From: Arthrobacter gengyunqii
GTDB lineage: Bacteria; Actinomycetota; Actinomycetes; Actinomycetales; Micrococcaceae
Direction: 5' to 3'
DNA length: 64,000 nucleotides
NCBI RefSeq assembly: GCF_023022985.1
Contig: NZ_CP095461.1
Location: forward strand, 1,612,001-1,676,000
Each line of letters starts with the position of its first letter. Position 1 is the stretch's first letter. The translations under genes and the position numbers were made by a program. A model generated the notes under the pieces. That model worked only from the letters and a program-made list of their open reading frames with translations. It had not been told where the DNA came from and did not search any database. Of the stretch, positions 25,609-35,534 are shown in pieces.

Positions 25609-26649
25609 ATGACTACCGCACGCGCTTACGCTGCCACCTCGCCTACCGATGACCTGGTTCCCACCACCATTGAACGGCGCGACGTCGGTGCCCACGACGT
25701 CCTGATCGACATCGCCTACGCCGGTGTCTGCCACTCCGACATCCACACCGTCCGCGGCGAATGGGGACCCATCGCGTACCCGCAGGTGGTGGGGCACGAA
25801 ATCGTCGGCACCGTTGCCGAGGTCGGCTCCGACGTCACCAAGCACAAAGTTGGCGACCGCGTGGGCGTTGGCTGCATGGTCAACTCCTGCCGCGAGTGTG
25901 AAAACTGCCAGGCCGGCATGGAGAACTACTGCCTCAACGGCAACATCGGCACCTACGCGAGCAAGGATGTGGACGGCAGCATCACCCAGGGCGGCTACGC
26001 CACCTCCGTGGTGGTCAACGACGACTTCGTCCTCAGCGTCCCGGAGAGCATTCCGTACGAAGCGGCAGCTCCGCTGCTCTGCGCCGGCATCACCACATAC
26101 TCGCCCCTGATGCACTGGAACGCCGGCCCCGGCAAGCGAGTCGCCGTCGTCGGCATGGGCGGACTGGGCCACATGGCAGTTAAGATCGCCGTCGCCATGG
26201 GCGCCGACGTCACCGTCCTGTCACAGACCCTCAGCAAGCAGGAGGACGGCCTGCGGTTTGGTGCAAAGGACTACTTCGCCACCAGCGACGAGAGCACCTT
26301 TGAGAAGTTGTCCAACACCTTCGACCTGATCATCAACACGGTCAGCGCGCCGATTGACCTGCAGCAGTACCTCTCGCTGCTGCGCCTGGACGGCACCATG
26401 GTCAGTGTCGGCGCCCCGCCGGAGCCCCTGCCCATCTCTGTCTTCGCCCTGATGGGCAAGCGACGCTCCTACGCCGCCTCGAACATCGGCGGCATCCGCG
26501 AAACCCAGGAAATGCTGGACTTCTGCGCCGAGCACAACATTGCCCCGGAAATTGAACTGATCGACGCCGCCGAGATCAACACCGCCTACGAGCGCGTGCT
26601 GAAGTCCGACGTTCGGTACCGCTTCGTCATTGACGCGGCAACTATCTAG
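25609..26649 (+). CDS. Zinc-dependent NAD(P) alcohol dehydrogenase (YahK/cinnamyl-ADH type)
   Basis: A medium-chain dehydrogenase of 346 residues. Catalytic zinc ligands lie in [16 protein letters not shown] and GHEIVG; the structural zinc site is [15 protein letters not shown]. The Rossmann motif is [20 protein letters not shown]. Members reduce a broad range of aldehydes, generally with NADPH. It stands alone between hisF and hisI. A GGAG site precedes the ATG. Confidence 0.93.
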   Translation: MTTARAYAATSPTDDLVPTTIERRDVGAHDVLIDIAYAGVCHSDIHTVRGEWGPIAYPQVVGHEIVGTVAEVGSDVTKHKVGDRVGVGCMVNSCRECENCQAGMENYCLNGNIGTYASKDVDGSITQGGYATSVVVNDDFVLSVPESIPYEAAAPLLCAGITTYSPLMHWNAGPGKRVAVVGMGGLGHMAVKIAVAMGADVTVLSQTLSKQEDGLRFGAKDYFATSDESTFEKLSNTFDLIINTVSAPIDLQQYLSLLRLDGTMVSVGAPPEPLPISVFALMGKRRSYAASNIGGIRETQEMLDFCAEHNIAPEIELIDAAEINTAYERVLKSDVRYRFVIDAATI

Positions 26650-26850
26650 GTTTCATAGCCCTTAGCCGGGATAAGGCGCCTCACCGGTGGGTGGGGCGCC
26701 TCAGCGGTATCTTGGGGCGCGGTTATCAATGCTGTCTGGCTGGCCGCTTCCATCCCTCCCTCTGCGGTGACAGTGCCGGCAGGCGCCGCAGAATTGGGGA
26801 CACAACACGCGGGGATGCTTTCCTGCGCGCCGTCGGTTGGGGGTGCGCGG

Positions 26851-26856
26851 TAATCT
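26851..26856 (+). promoter_or_regulatory. Candidate -10 box before the 135-residue protein gene
   Basis: TAATCT ends seven bases before the ATG at 26864. Confidence 0.35.
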
Positions 26857-26863
26857 GCGGGGC

Positions 26864-27271
26864 ATGACTTACGACATCTTGGCCTTTGACCCGAACAGCG
26901 TGACGGACGAGGACTTCCCCGCCTGGTGGAACAAACAATCAGAATGGTCCGAGGATCATTCCTACGACGACGCAGCCGTGACAACGCCATCCTTGAGGGA
27001 GTTTTACGGCGACCTTATTCAAACGTTTCCACCGATGAACGGACCCGGCTCCCCGACGGATGAAGAATTTGACGCGGATCCCGAGCTGGAGGTCCGGGTG
27101 ACCGATTACTCCATCGGGACAACCGTGGTTTACGGGGCCTTCGCCTGGAGCCAGGAATCCGCGGCCAGGCCCCTCTTCACGTCTCTGGCGGCAAAGCACG
27201 GCGTCGCAGTCGCTCTGGTCAGCGACGGCGACGCGATCCTTCGCCCGCCCGCCGAAAGATCCGGGAGCTGA
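26864..27271 (+). CDS. Conserved hypothetical protein
   Basis: A soluble 135-residue protein beginning MTYDILAFDPNSVTDEDFPA, with HSYDDAAVTTPSLREFY, TFPPMNGPGSP, VTDYSIGTTVVYGAFAWSQE and a final helix (RPLFTSLAAKHGVAVALVSD). I recognise this as a widespread family of unknown function, found alone in many bacteria. No catalytic residues are known. The ATG at 26864 is chosen over an earlier in-frame start for the conserved N-terminus. Confidence 0.75.
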   Translation: MTYDILAFDPNSVTDEDFPAWWNKQSEWSEDHSYDDAAVTTPSLREFYGDLIQTFPPMNGPGSPTDEEFDADPELEVRVTDYSIGTTVVYGAFAWSQESAARPLFTSLAAKHGVAVALVSDGDAILRPPAERSGS

Positions 27272-27346
27272 CGGCACGGACGAGCACGTGAGTGTCCGTG
27301 CCGTGAAGGCACCGGTAACGCCGTCTCGCCTGAGGCAAAGTCGACG

Positions 27347-27991
27347 CTAGATCCCGATATCGGCGCTTTCCAGAAGCGCGACGGCGTCCGGCTGGCCCTC
27401 GAACATCACGAGTGCCTGCTTGGTGCGGCCATGGGCGTGCATGAGCAGCTCGCAGGGCTCGCCGATGATGGCCACGGACACGGGAGCGCGCTTGGCGACG
27501 TGCCGGGGACCGTCCGGACGCACCAGGACAATGCCGAGGTCCACTCCGCGGTACAGCAGGGCCGCACGCTTGATCAGGTCCGCCCACAGGGCATCGGAAT
27601 AGTCGGGGTCCAATGCCCGCGGAGCCCAGCGGTCTCCGGCGCGGCGCACGTCTTCGGTGTGGATGAAGTACTCCACGAGATTGGCGCTGTTGTCCACGGC
27701 CTTCAGATGCATGGGGGACAGGCGCGGAGGACCGGCGCGGAAGGCGCGGACCAGCTTGGCGTACCCCTCGGTGGTGGAAGCCCTGGCAGCCATTTCCTCC
27801 ATGGCCTTGTCCGTTTTCTTGGCAAAGGGCTTCAGGAAAAACCCCAGCGCGGCGGCGGGCTTGTGCTCGCGCAGATACAGGTGGGCGGCCAAGTCCTTGG
27901 TCAGCCAGCCTTCGCACAAAGTGGGCGCTTGAGGACCGGCCGCAAGCAACGTTTCGGCCAGGACTTCACGGGAAGGTTGTACGTATCGCAT
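27347..27991 (-). CDS. TIGR03085-family (MDMPI-like) metal-binding protein
   Basis: The 214-residue protein starts [20 protein letters not shown] and has the DinB/MDMPI-like [20 protein letters not shown] and [14 protein letters not shown], supplying likely metal-binding histidines. This actinobacterial family is often next to hisI/hisF; its substrate is unknown, and mycothiol is the likely cofactor. The start at 27991 follows the conserved N-terminus; a longer frame upstream is basic and non-conserved. It is divergent from hisI. Confidence 0.82.
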   Translation of the reverse strand: MRYVQPSREVLAETLLAAGPQAPTLCEGWLTKDLAAHLYLREHKPAAALGFFLKPFAKKTDKAMEEMAARASTTEGYAKLVRAFRAGPPRLSPMHLKAVDNSANLVEYFIHTEDVRRAGDRWAPRALDPDYSDALWADLIKRAALLYRGVDLGIVLVRPDGPRHVAKRAPVSVAIIGEPCELLMHAHGRTKQALVMFEGQPDAVALLESADIGI

Positions 27992-28067
27992 CACTGCTGA
28001 AACTAGCACGTTCGGCGGTTTTTGGCGCGGGCGACGGGCCCGGAGAGTGGGCTGCACCCAAACACAC

Positions 28068-28073
28068 TAGAAT
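28068..28073 (+). promoter_or_regulatory. Candidate -10 box for leaderless hisI
   Basis: TAGAAT, a good -10 match, ends seven bases before the hisI ATG, with no ribosome site in between. It would start the transcript that continues into trpE. Confidence 0.45.
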
Positions 28074-28080
28074 CGGTACG

Positions 28081-28482
28081 ATGCCTTCCTCAATCTCTTC
28101 CTCAGACTTCCCGTCCGCGCCCGGCCTCGATCCCGCGATCAGTGCAGCACTGAAGCGCGACGACGCCGGACTGGTGGCCGCCGTCGTCCAGCAGCACGAC
28201 ACCGGTGAGGTGCTAATGCTCGGCTGGATGGACGACGAGGCGCTGCACCGCACCCTGACCACGGGACGGGTGACCTTCTGGTCCCGCTCACGCCAGGAAT
28301 ACTGGCGCAAGGGCGACACATCCGGGCATGTCCAATGGGTCAAATCCGTGGCCCTGGACTGCGACGGCGATGCCCTCCTGGTCCGCGTGGACCAGGTGGG
28401 GGCCGCGTGCCACACCGGAACGCACACCTGCTTTGACGGCCGGGAGCTCCCCGTTCTGGCCGCGACCGACGCCGCCAGCTGA
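28081..28482 (+). CDS. hisI: Phosphoribosyl-AMP cyclohydrolase
   Basis: HisI opens the adenine ring of phosphoribosyl-AMP, the third histidine step. In 133 residues it shows [38 protein letters not shown], the metal-binding [20 protein letters not shown] and GTHTCF. The first ~20 residues are Ser/Pro-rich and variable. It lies 20 bases before trpE on the same strand, linking histidine and tryptophan genes. Confidence 0.96.
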   Translation: MPSSISSSDFPSAPGLDPAISAALKRDDAGLVAAVVQQHDTGEVLMLGWMDDEALHRTLTTGRVTFWSRSRQEYWRKGDTSGHVQWVKSVALDCDGDALLVRVDQVGAACHTGTHTCFDGRELPVLAATDAAS

Positions 28483-28502
28483 CCCGGAAAGAAACCAGAC
28501 AC

Positions 28503-30095
28503 ATGCAGGATCTTGGAGTTATCCGTCCCGGCCTTGAGGAATTCCGGGCCCTGGCCGCTGAACACCGCGTGGTTCCGGTGCACCTGAGCGTGCTGGCCGA
28601 CGCCCACACACCCATCGGCATCTATCGCAAGCTCACCGCGGGCGCGCCGGGAACCTTCCTGATGGAATCCGCTGCCGCCGGCGGAGTCTGGTCCCGGTAC
28701 TCCTTTATTGGCGCCTCCTCCCGCGCCACGCTGACCACGCACGACGGCGAAACGCACTGGCTCGGCGAGCCGCCGACCGGGGTGCCGCTGGACGGAAACC
28801 CCGTGGAAGCCGTGGCCCGCACCATTGACCTGCTGCAGACCGAGCGGCTGGACGGCGTGCCGCCGTTCACCTCCGGGCTGGTGGGGTTTGTCGGCTGGGA
28901 AACCGTTCGGCACTGGGAAAAACTGCCCAACCCTCCTGTGGATGACCTGGACCTGCCGGAACTGGCCATGAACCTGGTCTCGGACATGGCCATCCACGAC
29001 AACTCCAACGGCACCGTCATGCTGGTGGCCAACGCCATCAACATGGACGGCTCCGACGAGCGCGTGGACGAAGCTTGGCACGACGCCGTGGCGCGCGTAA
29101 ATTCCATGCTGCAGCGGCTGGCTGAACCCACCCCGCAGCCGGTCTCCGTGCTGAACGGCGGAAGCGTGGACACCTCCACCCTCACCGACGGCGTCAAGGA
29201 ATCCTGGCCCAAACCCGAGTACACCAAGGCGGTGCAGCGGGGCAAGGAAGCCATCGTGGACGGCGAAGTGTTCCAGGTGGTCATTTCGCGGCGCTTCGAA
29301 CTGGACTGCGCGTCGGACCCGCTGGACGTGTACCGGGTGCTGCGCAACACCAACCCGAGCCCGTACATGTACCTGTTCAACTTCGAGGACTCCCGCGGCA
29401 ACCCGTTCGCCGTCGTCGGCTCCTCGCCCGAAGCCCTGGTGACAGTGACGGGCAGCGAAGTCATCACCCATCCCATCGCCGGCTCCCGGCCGCGCGGCAA
29501 GACCACCGAACTGGACCGTGCCCTGGCCGAGGAACTGCTGGCGGACGAAAAGGAACGCGCCGAACACCTGATGCTGGTGGATCTGGCCCGCAACGACCTT
29601 TCCAAGGTGTGCGCTCCCGGCAGCGTGGACGTCACGCAGTTCATGGAGGTGGAGCGGTTCAGCCACATCATGCACCTGGTCTCCACCGTGGTCGGTGAAC
29701 TCGCGCCTCAGCGCAGTGCCTATGACGTGCTGGCTGCAACCTTCCCGGCCGGAACCCTGTCCGGCGCCCCCAAGCCCCGCGCCCTGCGCCTGCTGGACGA
29801 GCTGGAGCCGCACCGCCGCGGCATTTACGGCGGCGTTGTCGGCTACCTGGACTTCGCCGGAGACATGGACATGGCCATCGCCATCCGCTCGGCACTGCTG
29901 CGCGACGGCAAAGCTTTTGTCCAGGCGGGCGGCGGCATCGTGGCGGACTCCGACCTGGAAGCCGAGGCCCAGGAAACAGTCAACAAGGCGGCCGCGCCGC
30001 TGCGCGCTGCCCTGATTGCCCGGAGCCTGGAAACCGTCGCCGCCGCACCAAGCTTCTCCCACCCCCAATCCTCAGAGCAGGAAGTACCGCAGTGA
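28503..30095 (+). CDS. trpE: Anthranilate synthase component I
   Basis: TrpE makes anthranilate from chorismate, with ammonia from a TrpG subunit that is not in the window. The 530-residue protein has the N-terminal feedback region (TPIGIYRKLTAG, FLMESAAAGGVWSRYSFIG) and the chorismate-binding domain: FQVVISRRFELD, PIAGSRPRGKT, DLARNDLSKVC and FPAGTLSGAPKPRALRLLDE. An LLES-type Trp-binding element is present as LMES. The last four bases overlap the next gene's start. Confidence 0.96.
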   Translation: MQDLGVIRPGLEEFRALAAEHRVVPVHLSVLADAHTPIGIYRKLTAGAPGTFLMESAAAGGVWSRYSFIGASSRATLTTHDGETHWLGEPPTGVPLDGNPVEAVARTIDLLQTERLDGVPPFTSGLVGFVGWETVRHWEKLPNPPVDDLDLPELAMNLVSDMAIHDNSNGTVMLVANAINMDGSDERVDEAWHDAVARVNSMLQRLAEPTPQPVSVLNGGSVDTSTLTDGVKESWPKPEYTKAVQRGKEAIVDGEVFQVVISRRFELDCASDPLDVYRVLRNTNPSPYMYLFNFEDSRGNPFAVVGSSPEALVTVTGSEVITHPIAGSRPRGKTTELDRALAEELLADEKERAEHLMLVDLARNDLSKVCAPGSVDVTQFMEVERFSHIMHLVSTVVGELAPQRSAYDVLAATFPAGTLSGAPKPRALRLLDELEPHRRGIYGGVVGYLDFAGDMDMAIAIRSALLRDGKAFVQAGGGIVADSDLEAEAQETVNKAAAPLRAALIARSLETVAAAPSFSHPQSSEQEVPQ

Positions 30096-30754
30096 GCACA
30101 TCCACCAAACGGTGGCAGCGCAAGGGAACCGTCATCATGGCGGCGGTGCTCTTTGGCATCGCAGCCTTTGCCACCACCACGCGCACATGGCTGAACGTCC
30201 AGCTGCCCGCGACGGCCGTCCAGACCCCGGACCTGGCCGTTTCAGGATCCGATGCCGCCACCGCGGTGACGGCCTTCGCCGTCGTCGCCATTACGGCAGG
30301 CCTGGCAGCCTCGATTGCCGGGTCCGTGGCCCGCTGGATCGTCAGCGTGATCCTGGTGGTCTCGGGTATCGGTGTGGCTGCCGCCAGCTGGACCGTCATC
30401 AGCGATCCCGCCCAGGGCGCCGCCGGAGCCATCGGACAGGCGATCGGTGTCAGCGGAGCAGCCGGCACCGTGGTTACGCTCACGGGCATGCCGTGGGCGG
30501 CATTGGTATCAGGTGTCCTGATCGCGCTCACCGGCGTCTGGCTGGCTATCGCCAGCCGCAGCTGGAAGTCCTCGCGCCGTTACGCACCGGTACCTGCTGC
30601 CGGCACGACGACGGACCCCGCCGACTCCGCAAGCACGGTGACGGACCCCGCTTCGCCCGACGCCGGAAACAGTGACGAGGGCCCGGAGCCGGTTGATGAA
30701 ATCGACAGCTGGGACCGGCTGACGCGCGGGGATGACCCCACGAACTACCGCTGA
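30092..30754 (+). CDS. Trp-operon-associated membrane protein (TIGR02234 type)
   Basis: A 220-residue protein with about four hydrophobic segments and an acidic Pro/Thr/Ser-rich C-terminal tail (DEIDSWDRLTRGDDPT). The N-terminal RTWLNVQLPATAVQTPDLAV and the position directly after trpE identify the actinobacterial Trp-associated membrane family, of unknown function. GTG start overlapping the trpE stop (GTGA). Confidence 0.88.
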   Translation: MSTSTKRWQRKGTVIMAAVLFGIAAFATTTRTWLNVQLPATAVQTPDLAVSGSDAATAVTAFAVVAITAGLAASIAGSVARWIVSVILVVSGIGVAAASWTVISDPAQGAAGAIGQAIGVSGAAGTVVTLTGMPWAALVSGVLIALTGVWLAIASRSWKSSRRYAPVPAAGTTTDPADSASTVTDPASPDAGNSDEGPEPVDEIDSWDRLTRGDDPTNYR

Positions 30755-30869
30755 ACCACAGTCCCGCCAGACCGGCGCCCGCCGGAATCGTTAAAGCACC
30801 GCAACACGTGAAAGAGTTTCCGCCAGTCAATGGCAGAATGGAAACTGATTCGTACAGAGGAGATTTACC

Positions 30870-31163
30870 ATGAGCTCAAACGCCACCCGCAGCAACGTTG
30901 ACGCCAAGCCCGAAAATGAAGCCGAGCGCCACGCCAGCATCCACGATGAAACCATCGGCCACGGCAACACCCCCGCAGCCTGGACCTGTGTCCTGATCAT
31001 GATCGTCGGCGCCGGAATCTCCAGCGTTGGCTTCATCATTGCCAGCGTGCTGTGGTTCTGCATCGGCCTGGGCGTCATCGCGCTCGGCCTGGTGGTTGGC
31101 TTCATCATGAAGAAGGCCGGCTACGGCGTGGGCGGCTCGAAGCTCTCCAACAGCGGCCACTAA
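30870..31163 (+). CDS. HGxxPAAW-motif membrane protein
   Basis: A 97-residue protein with IGHGNTPAAWTCVLIM, the motif that names this actinobacterial family, then two hydrophobic segments and a short basic C-terminus (MKKAGYG). It always occurs in trp operons between trpE and trpC in this group; function unknown. A GAGGAG site precedes the ATG. It ends three bases before trpC. Confidence 0.9.
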   Translation: MSSNATRSNVDAKPENEAERHASIHDETIGHGNTPAAWTCVLIMIVGAGISSVGFIIASVLWFCIGLGVIALGLVVGFIMKKAGYGVGGSKLSNSGH

Positions 31164-31166
31164 ATC

Positions 31167-32000
31167 ATGAGCGTCCTGGACGACATCATTGCCGGCGTCG
31201 CCGAGGACCTCGACGCACGCCGGCAAGCCGTTCCGCTGGAACAGATGCGGGAGCGTGCCCATGCGGCTGCTCCCGCACTGGACGCCTTTGCTGCCCTGGG
31301 CGGCAATGACAACCCCCGCGGCGAACTCCGGGTTATCGCCGAGGTTAAGCGCAGCAGCCCCTCCAAGGGTGCCCTCGCCGAGATTACCGATCCGGCCGCC
31401 CTGGCGGCCAGTTACGAAGACGGCGGCGCAGCGGTCATCAGCGTGCTCACGGAACAGCGGCGCTTCGGCGGTTCGCTGGCCGATTTTGACGCCGTCCGTG
31501 CCGCAGTGCGGATCCCGCTGCTGCGCAAGGACTTCACCGTTGACGAGTACCAGATCTGGGAAGCCCGTGCCCACGGCGCCGACTTGGTGCTGCTCATCGT
31601 GGCAGCCCTTGACGATGCCCAGCTCAAGGATTTCCTGGCGCTCACGCATGAGCTGGGGATGAACGCCCTGGTGGAGACACATACCGCGCAGGAAGTTGAA
31701 CGCGCCGTCGCCGTCGGTGCCCGAATCGTAGGCGTGAACGTGCGCAACCTGAAAACCCTGGACGTTGACCGTACGGTCTTCGCGCCGCTGGCCGGCAGCA
31801 TCCCCGCCGCAGCGCTCGTGATCGCCGAATCCGGAGTCCGCGACACCGCCGACGTCGAGCAGTACGCCGCCGACGGCGCCAACGCCGTCCTGGTGGGGGA
31901 GGCCCTGGTGCGCCACGATGATCCTGCGGCCACCATCGCCGACTTCGCCCAAGCCGGCCGCAGGGCCATCGCCGCCCGGCAGATCCACGGCAAAGGCTGA
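31167..32000 (+). CDS. trpC: Indole-3-glycerol phosphate synthase
   Basis: TrpC closes the indole ring from carboxyphenylamino-deoxyribulose phosphate. The 277-residue TIM barrel shows VIAEVKRSSPSKGALAEITD with the catalytic Lys, PLLRKDFTVDEYQIWEARAH with the second Lys, VGVNVRNLKTL and ALVIAESGVRDTADVEQ. The start immediately follows the HGxxPAAW gene. trpF and trpD are not in the window. Confidence 0.97.
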   Translation: MSVLDDIIAGVAEDLDARRQAVPLEQMRERAHAAAPALDAFAALGGNDNPRGELRVIAEVKRSSPSKGALAEITDPAALAASYEDGGAAVISVLTEQRRFGGSLADFDAVRAAVRIPLLRKDFTVDEYQIWEARAHGADLVLLIVAALDDAQLKDFLALTHELGMNALVETHTAQEVERAVAVGARIVGVNVRNLKTLDVDRTVFAPLAGSIPAAALVIAESGVRDTADVEQYAADGANAVLVGEALVRHDDPAATIADFAQAGRRAIAARQIHGKG

Positions 32001-32077
32001 CGGCAGGCTGACAGAGCAACACATTCCCTGTCCGGGCGGTCCGCCGTCCGGACCAAAGCAGGACAGGAACCAGCCCC

Positions 32078-33475
32078 ATGACCGGGAATCCGGACCAGAC
32101 CGGCGCAGCGCAGACCAACGCAGCGTCAACAGCCCCTTCCACTGCCCCCGCTGAGGATGCCCAGCGCGCCGCGGCCGGAACCGTCACGGAAGAGGTGGCT
32201 GAAGCGTTCCTGAACGTTCACGGTTCGCTGCGCCACGCCTCCGGACCGTATTTCGGCGAGTACGGCGGACGATGGATGCCGGAATCCCTGATTGCCGCAC
32301 TGGATGAGCTGGAAGACACCTTCGAGAAGGCCAAGGCCGATCCGGAGTTCCGCGCTCAGATTGCTGACCTGAACAAGAACTACTCCGGCCGTCCGTCCCT
32401 GCTCACCGAAGCCAAGCGCTTCGCCGAGCACGCCGGCGGCGTCCGGATCTTCCTCAAGCGCGAAGACCTGAACCACACCGGTTCCCACAAGATCAACAAC
32501 GTCCTGGGCCAGGCCCTGCTGGCCAAGCGGATGGGCAAGACCCGCCTCATCGCCGAAACCGGAGCCGGCCAGCACGGTGTGGCCAGCGCGACCGCGGCCG
32601 CCCTGCTGGGCCTGGAGTGCGTGGTGTACATGGGCGCCGAGGACTGCCGCCGCCAGGCCCTGAACGTGGCCCGGATGGAACTGCTCGGCGCCACTGTGAT
32701 CCCGGTGAGCCACGGCTCGGCCACCCTGAAGGACGCCATCAACGAAGCGCTGCGTGACTGGGTCGCCAACGTGGACAACACCCACTACCTGCTGGGCACC
32801 GCCGCCGGAGCGCACCCGTTCCCGGCCATGGTCCGCTACTTCCACGAAGTCATCGGTGAAGAAGCCCGTGCTCAAATGCTGGAACAAACCGGCCGGCTGC
32901 CCGACGCCGTGTGCGCCTGCATTGGGGGCGGCTCCAACGCCATCGGCATTTTCCACGGCTTCCTGGATGACCCCGACGTAAAGATCTACGGGTTTGAGGC
33001 CGGCGGCGACGGCGTGGAAACCGGCCGCCACGCCGCCACCATTACCCTGGGCCGCCCGGGCGTGCTGCATGGCGCCCGCTCCTACCTGATGCAGGACGAA
33101 GACGGCCAGACCGTGGAGTCCCACTCGATCTCCGCCGGCCTGGACTACCCCGGCGTGGGACCGGAACACTCCTACCTCTCCGACATTGGCCGGGTTTCCT
33201 ACGAGCCCATCACCGACAGAGAAGCAATGGATGCCTTCCAGCTGCTCTGCCGCACCGAAGGCATCATTCCGGCGATTGAGTCCGCACACGCGCTGGCCGG
33301 CGCCATCAAGGTGGGCCAGCGGCTGGCCGCCGAAGGCGATCCGTCGGAAAAGCTTGTGCTCGTAAACCTCTCCGGCCGCGGTGACAAGGACGTGGCCACC
33401 GCCGCTGAATGGTTCAACCTGCTGGATGACAAATCGGCCGAAGCTGAAATCGGCAAAGAAGGGGAACAGCTGTGA
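32078..33475 (+). CDS. trpB: Tryptophan synthase beta chain
   Basis: TrpB condenses indole and serine using pyridoxal phosphate. The PLP lysine is K138 in HTGSHKINN; other landmarks are [37 protein letters not shown] and [10 protein letters not shown]. The 465-residue protein carries about 50 extra N-terminal Ala/Thr-rich residues before the conserved [10 protein letters not shown], longer than usual. It overlaps trpA by four bases. Confidence 0.97.
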   Translation: MTGNPDQTGAAQTNAASTAPSTAPAEDAQRAAAGTVTEEVAEAFLNVHGSLRHASGPYFGEYGGRWMPESLIAALDELEDTFEKAKADPEFRAQIADLNKNYSGRPSLLTEAKRFAEHAGGVRIFLKREDLNHTGSHKINNVLGQALLAKRMGKTRLIAETGAGQHGVASATAAALLGLECVVYMGAEDCRRQALNVARMELLGATVIPVSHGSATLKDAINEALRDWVANVDNTHYLLGTAAGAHPFPAMVRYFHEVIGEEARAQMLEQTGRLPDAVCACIGGGSNAIGIFHGFLDDPDVKIYGFEAGGDGVETGRHAATITLGRPGVLHGARSYLMQDEDGQTVESHSISAGLDYPGVGPEHSYLSDIGRVSYEPITDREAMDAFQLLCRTEGIIPAIESAHALAGAIKVGQRLAAEGDPSEKLVLVNLSGRGDKDVATAAEWFNLLDDKSAEAEIGKEGEQL

Positions 33476-34305
33476 GCACTGCAGTCGACAACACCTCCGG
33501 CTCGGGCACCGCTGCCCTCAGCAAGTCCGCGGCGGCCATTGACCGCGCCGCCGCCGACGGGCGCGCCGCGCTGATCGGCTATCTGCCCGCGGGCTACCCC
33601 AGCGTGCAGGACACCATCGACGCAGGAATTGCCCTGGCCCGCAACGGGGCTGACCTGATCGAAATCGGCATTCCGTACTCCGACCCGGTCATGGACGGCC
33701 ACGTCATCCAGGCCGCCACCACCGAAGCGCTGGCCTCCGGCTTCCGTGTCAGCCAGGTGTTCGACGTCGTCGCCGGCATCACCGCAGCCACGGACGCCGC
33801 CGTGCTGGTCATGACGTACTGGAACCCCGTGGTCCGCCTCGGTGTGGACGAATTCTCCCGCCGGCTGGCCGAAGCCGGGGGAGCGGGGCTGATTACCCCT
33901 GACCTGGTCCCCGACGAGGCCTCCGAATGGATGGCAGCCTCGGACAAGTACGGGCTGGACCGGGTCTTCCTGGTGGCGCCGTCGTCTACTCCCCAACGCA
34001 TGAAAAGCACCGTTGCGGCCAGCCGCGGCTTCGTCTACGCCGTATCCATCATGGGTGTCACCGGCGCGCGCACTTCAGTCAGCACGGCCGCCAAAGACGT
34101 GGTGTCCGCCGCCCGTGCCGCCGGCGCACAGCGCGTCTGCGTGGGCCTGGGCGTCTCCAACTCCAGCCACGTCCGCGAAATCGGAGCCTATGCCGACGGC
34201 GTGATCGTGGGCACCGCACTGGTGGCCGCACTGCGCGACGGCGGTGTCCCCGCCGTGGCGGACCTGACCCGCGAACTCAGCACCGGAACCCGAAAGAGCA
34301 GCTAA
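33472..34305 (+). CDS. trpA: Tryptophan synthase alpha chain
   Basis: TrpA splits indole-3-glycerol phosphate and channels indole to TrpB. The 277-residue TIM barrel has [20 protein letters not shown] with the catalytic Glu and Asp, [35 protein letters not shown] and [23 protein letters not shown] start overlapping the trpB stop. Its TAA shares one base with the lgt ATG (TAATG), so lgt is in the same operon. Confidence 0.97.
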   Translation: MSTAVDNTSGSGTAALSKSAAAIDRAAADGRAALIGYLPAGYPSVQDTIDAGIALARNGADLIEIGIPYSDPVMDGHVIQAATTEALASGFRVSQVFDVVAGITAATDAAVLVMTYWNPVVRLGVDEFSRRLAEAGGAGLITPDLVPDEASEWMAASDKYGLDRVFLVAPSSTPQRMKSTVAASRGFVYAVSIMGVTGARTSVSTAAKDVVSAARAAGAQRVCVGLGVSNSSHVREIGAYADGVIVGTALVAALRDGGVPAVADLTRELSTGTRKSS

Positions 34306-35345
34306 TGAACCTGATGTCCGTGACGGCTCCGGCCAGCATTCCCAGCCCGCCCGCGGACTTCAGCAGCTTCTCGCTGGGTCCCCTGACCATCCACACGTAT
34401 GCCCTGTGCATCCTGGCCGGCATCATCCTGGCACTGTGGATGACATCAGTGCGCTGGAAGCGTCGGGGACTGCCCGAAGAGGCCGTATGGGACATCGCCA
34501 TCTGGGCGATCCCGTTCGGCATCATCGGCGGCCGGCTCTACCACGTCGTCTCCTCACCGGCGGCTTATTTCGGCGCGAACGGTGACCTGTCCCTCATCCC
34601 GCAGATTTGGCGGGGCGGGCTGGGGATCTGGGGTGCCGTGGCCCTTGGCGCCGTCGGAGCCTGGATTGGGTGCCGGCGGGCCGGCATCAAGCTCTCCACC
34701 TTCGCCGACGTCGGCGTTCCCGGGCTGCTGCTGGCACAGGCCGTAGGCCGCTGGGGGAACTGGTTCAACCAGGAACTCTTCGGCAGCCCCACCGACGTGC
34801 CGTGGGGACTGGAAATCGATGCGAACAATCCCAACTTCCCGGACGGGACAGCCCCGGGAACCCTTTTCCACCCCACCTTCCTCTACGAATCCCTCTGGTG
34901 CCTGGCCGGGGTGGCCCTGCTGCTTGCCCTGGACAAACGTTTCCGGCTGCGCGGCGGGCGGCTGTTCTGGATTTACGCCGCGTATTACACCCTGGGCCGG
35001 CTGTGGATCGAGATCCTGCGCATCGACGACGCCGAAATGATTACGTTCTTCGGCGTCACACAACGGTTGAACGTGTGGACCAGTATCGGGCTCCTCATCT
35101 TCTCCGTGGGGATGTTCATTTCCCTGACAATCCGCGCCGGAAAAGGGAAGGAAGGGTCCCTGTACCTTCCCGGGCATGAGCCGGAACCCGCCGTCGCCGA
35201 ACGTGAGGCAGATAACAACACGGAAACGGAATCTTCGGATTCCGGAACCGGGGCATCATCGCAACCGACGCGTGCTAATCTCGCAGAGACAAAAAACGAG
35301 GACGTAGATTCTCGCAAGCCCGGGACACCGGGTACTGCCAAGTAG
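34305..35345 (+). CDS. lgt: Prolipoprotein diacylglyceryl transferase
   Basis: Lgt attaches diacylglycerol to the lipobox cysteine of secreted lipoproteins, such as the two substrate-binding proteins encoded later in the window. The 346-residue protein has about seven membrane segments, the HTYALCILAGIILAL helix, the signature AQAVGRWGNWFNQELFGSPT with the invariant Asn and Glu, and LGRLWIEILR. A charged Glu/Ser/Thr-rich C-terminal tail of ~75 residues is variable. It overlaps trpA by one base. Confidence 0.96.
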   Translation: MNLMSVTAPASIPSPPADFSSFSLGPLTIHTYALCILAGIILALWMTSVRWKRRGLPEEAVWDIAIWAIPFGIIGGRLYHVVSSPAAYFGANGDLSLIPQIWRGGLGIWGAVALGAVGAWIGCRRAGIKLSTFADVGVPGLLLAQAVGRWGNWFNQELFGSPTDVPWGLEIDANNPNFPDGTAPGTLFHPTFLYESLWCLAGVALLLALDKRFRLRGGRLFWIYAAYYTLGRLWIEILRIDDAEMITFFGVTQRLNVWTSIGLLIFSVGMFISLTIRAGKGKEGSLYLPGHEPEPAVAEREADNNTETESSDSGTGASSQPTRANLAETKNEDVDSRKPGTPGTAK

Positions 35346-35534
35346 CACCGGCCCGGGTCACCCTCGCGGCGGGTGCTGATGCCACATTGCCGTGGCTGCC
35401 CGGACAGGGCCGCGGGAACCACACCGCACACCTGTCCGTGATTCATCGAGACACCGCGGATCGTTTATGCCTTCCGCCGTGGGGCCAGCGTTGTCCCCTC
35501 CCACCGCGCAATCAGGGGGAAGGACTTACCTCTC

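Noticed and set aside
28483..28502. A trp attenuator or T-box leader before trpE
   Set aside because: Only 20 bases separate hisI and trpE, too short for a leader peptide or structured riboswitch.
27966..30068. A 700-residue minus-strand frame opposite trpE and hisI
   Set aside because: It has the same shadow composition, and the plus-strand genes are unmistakable.
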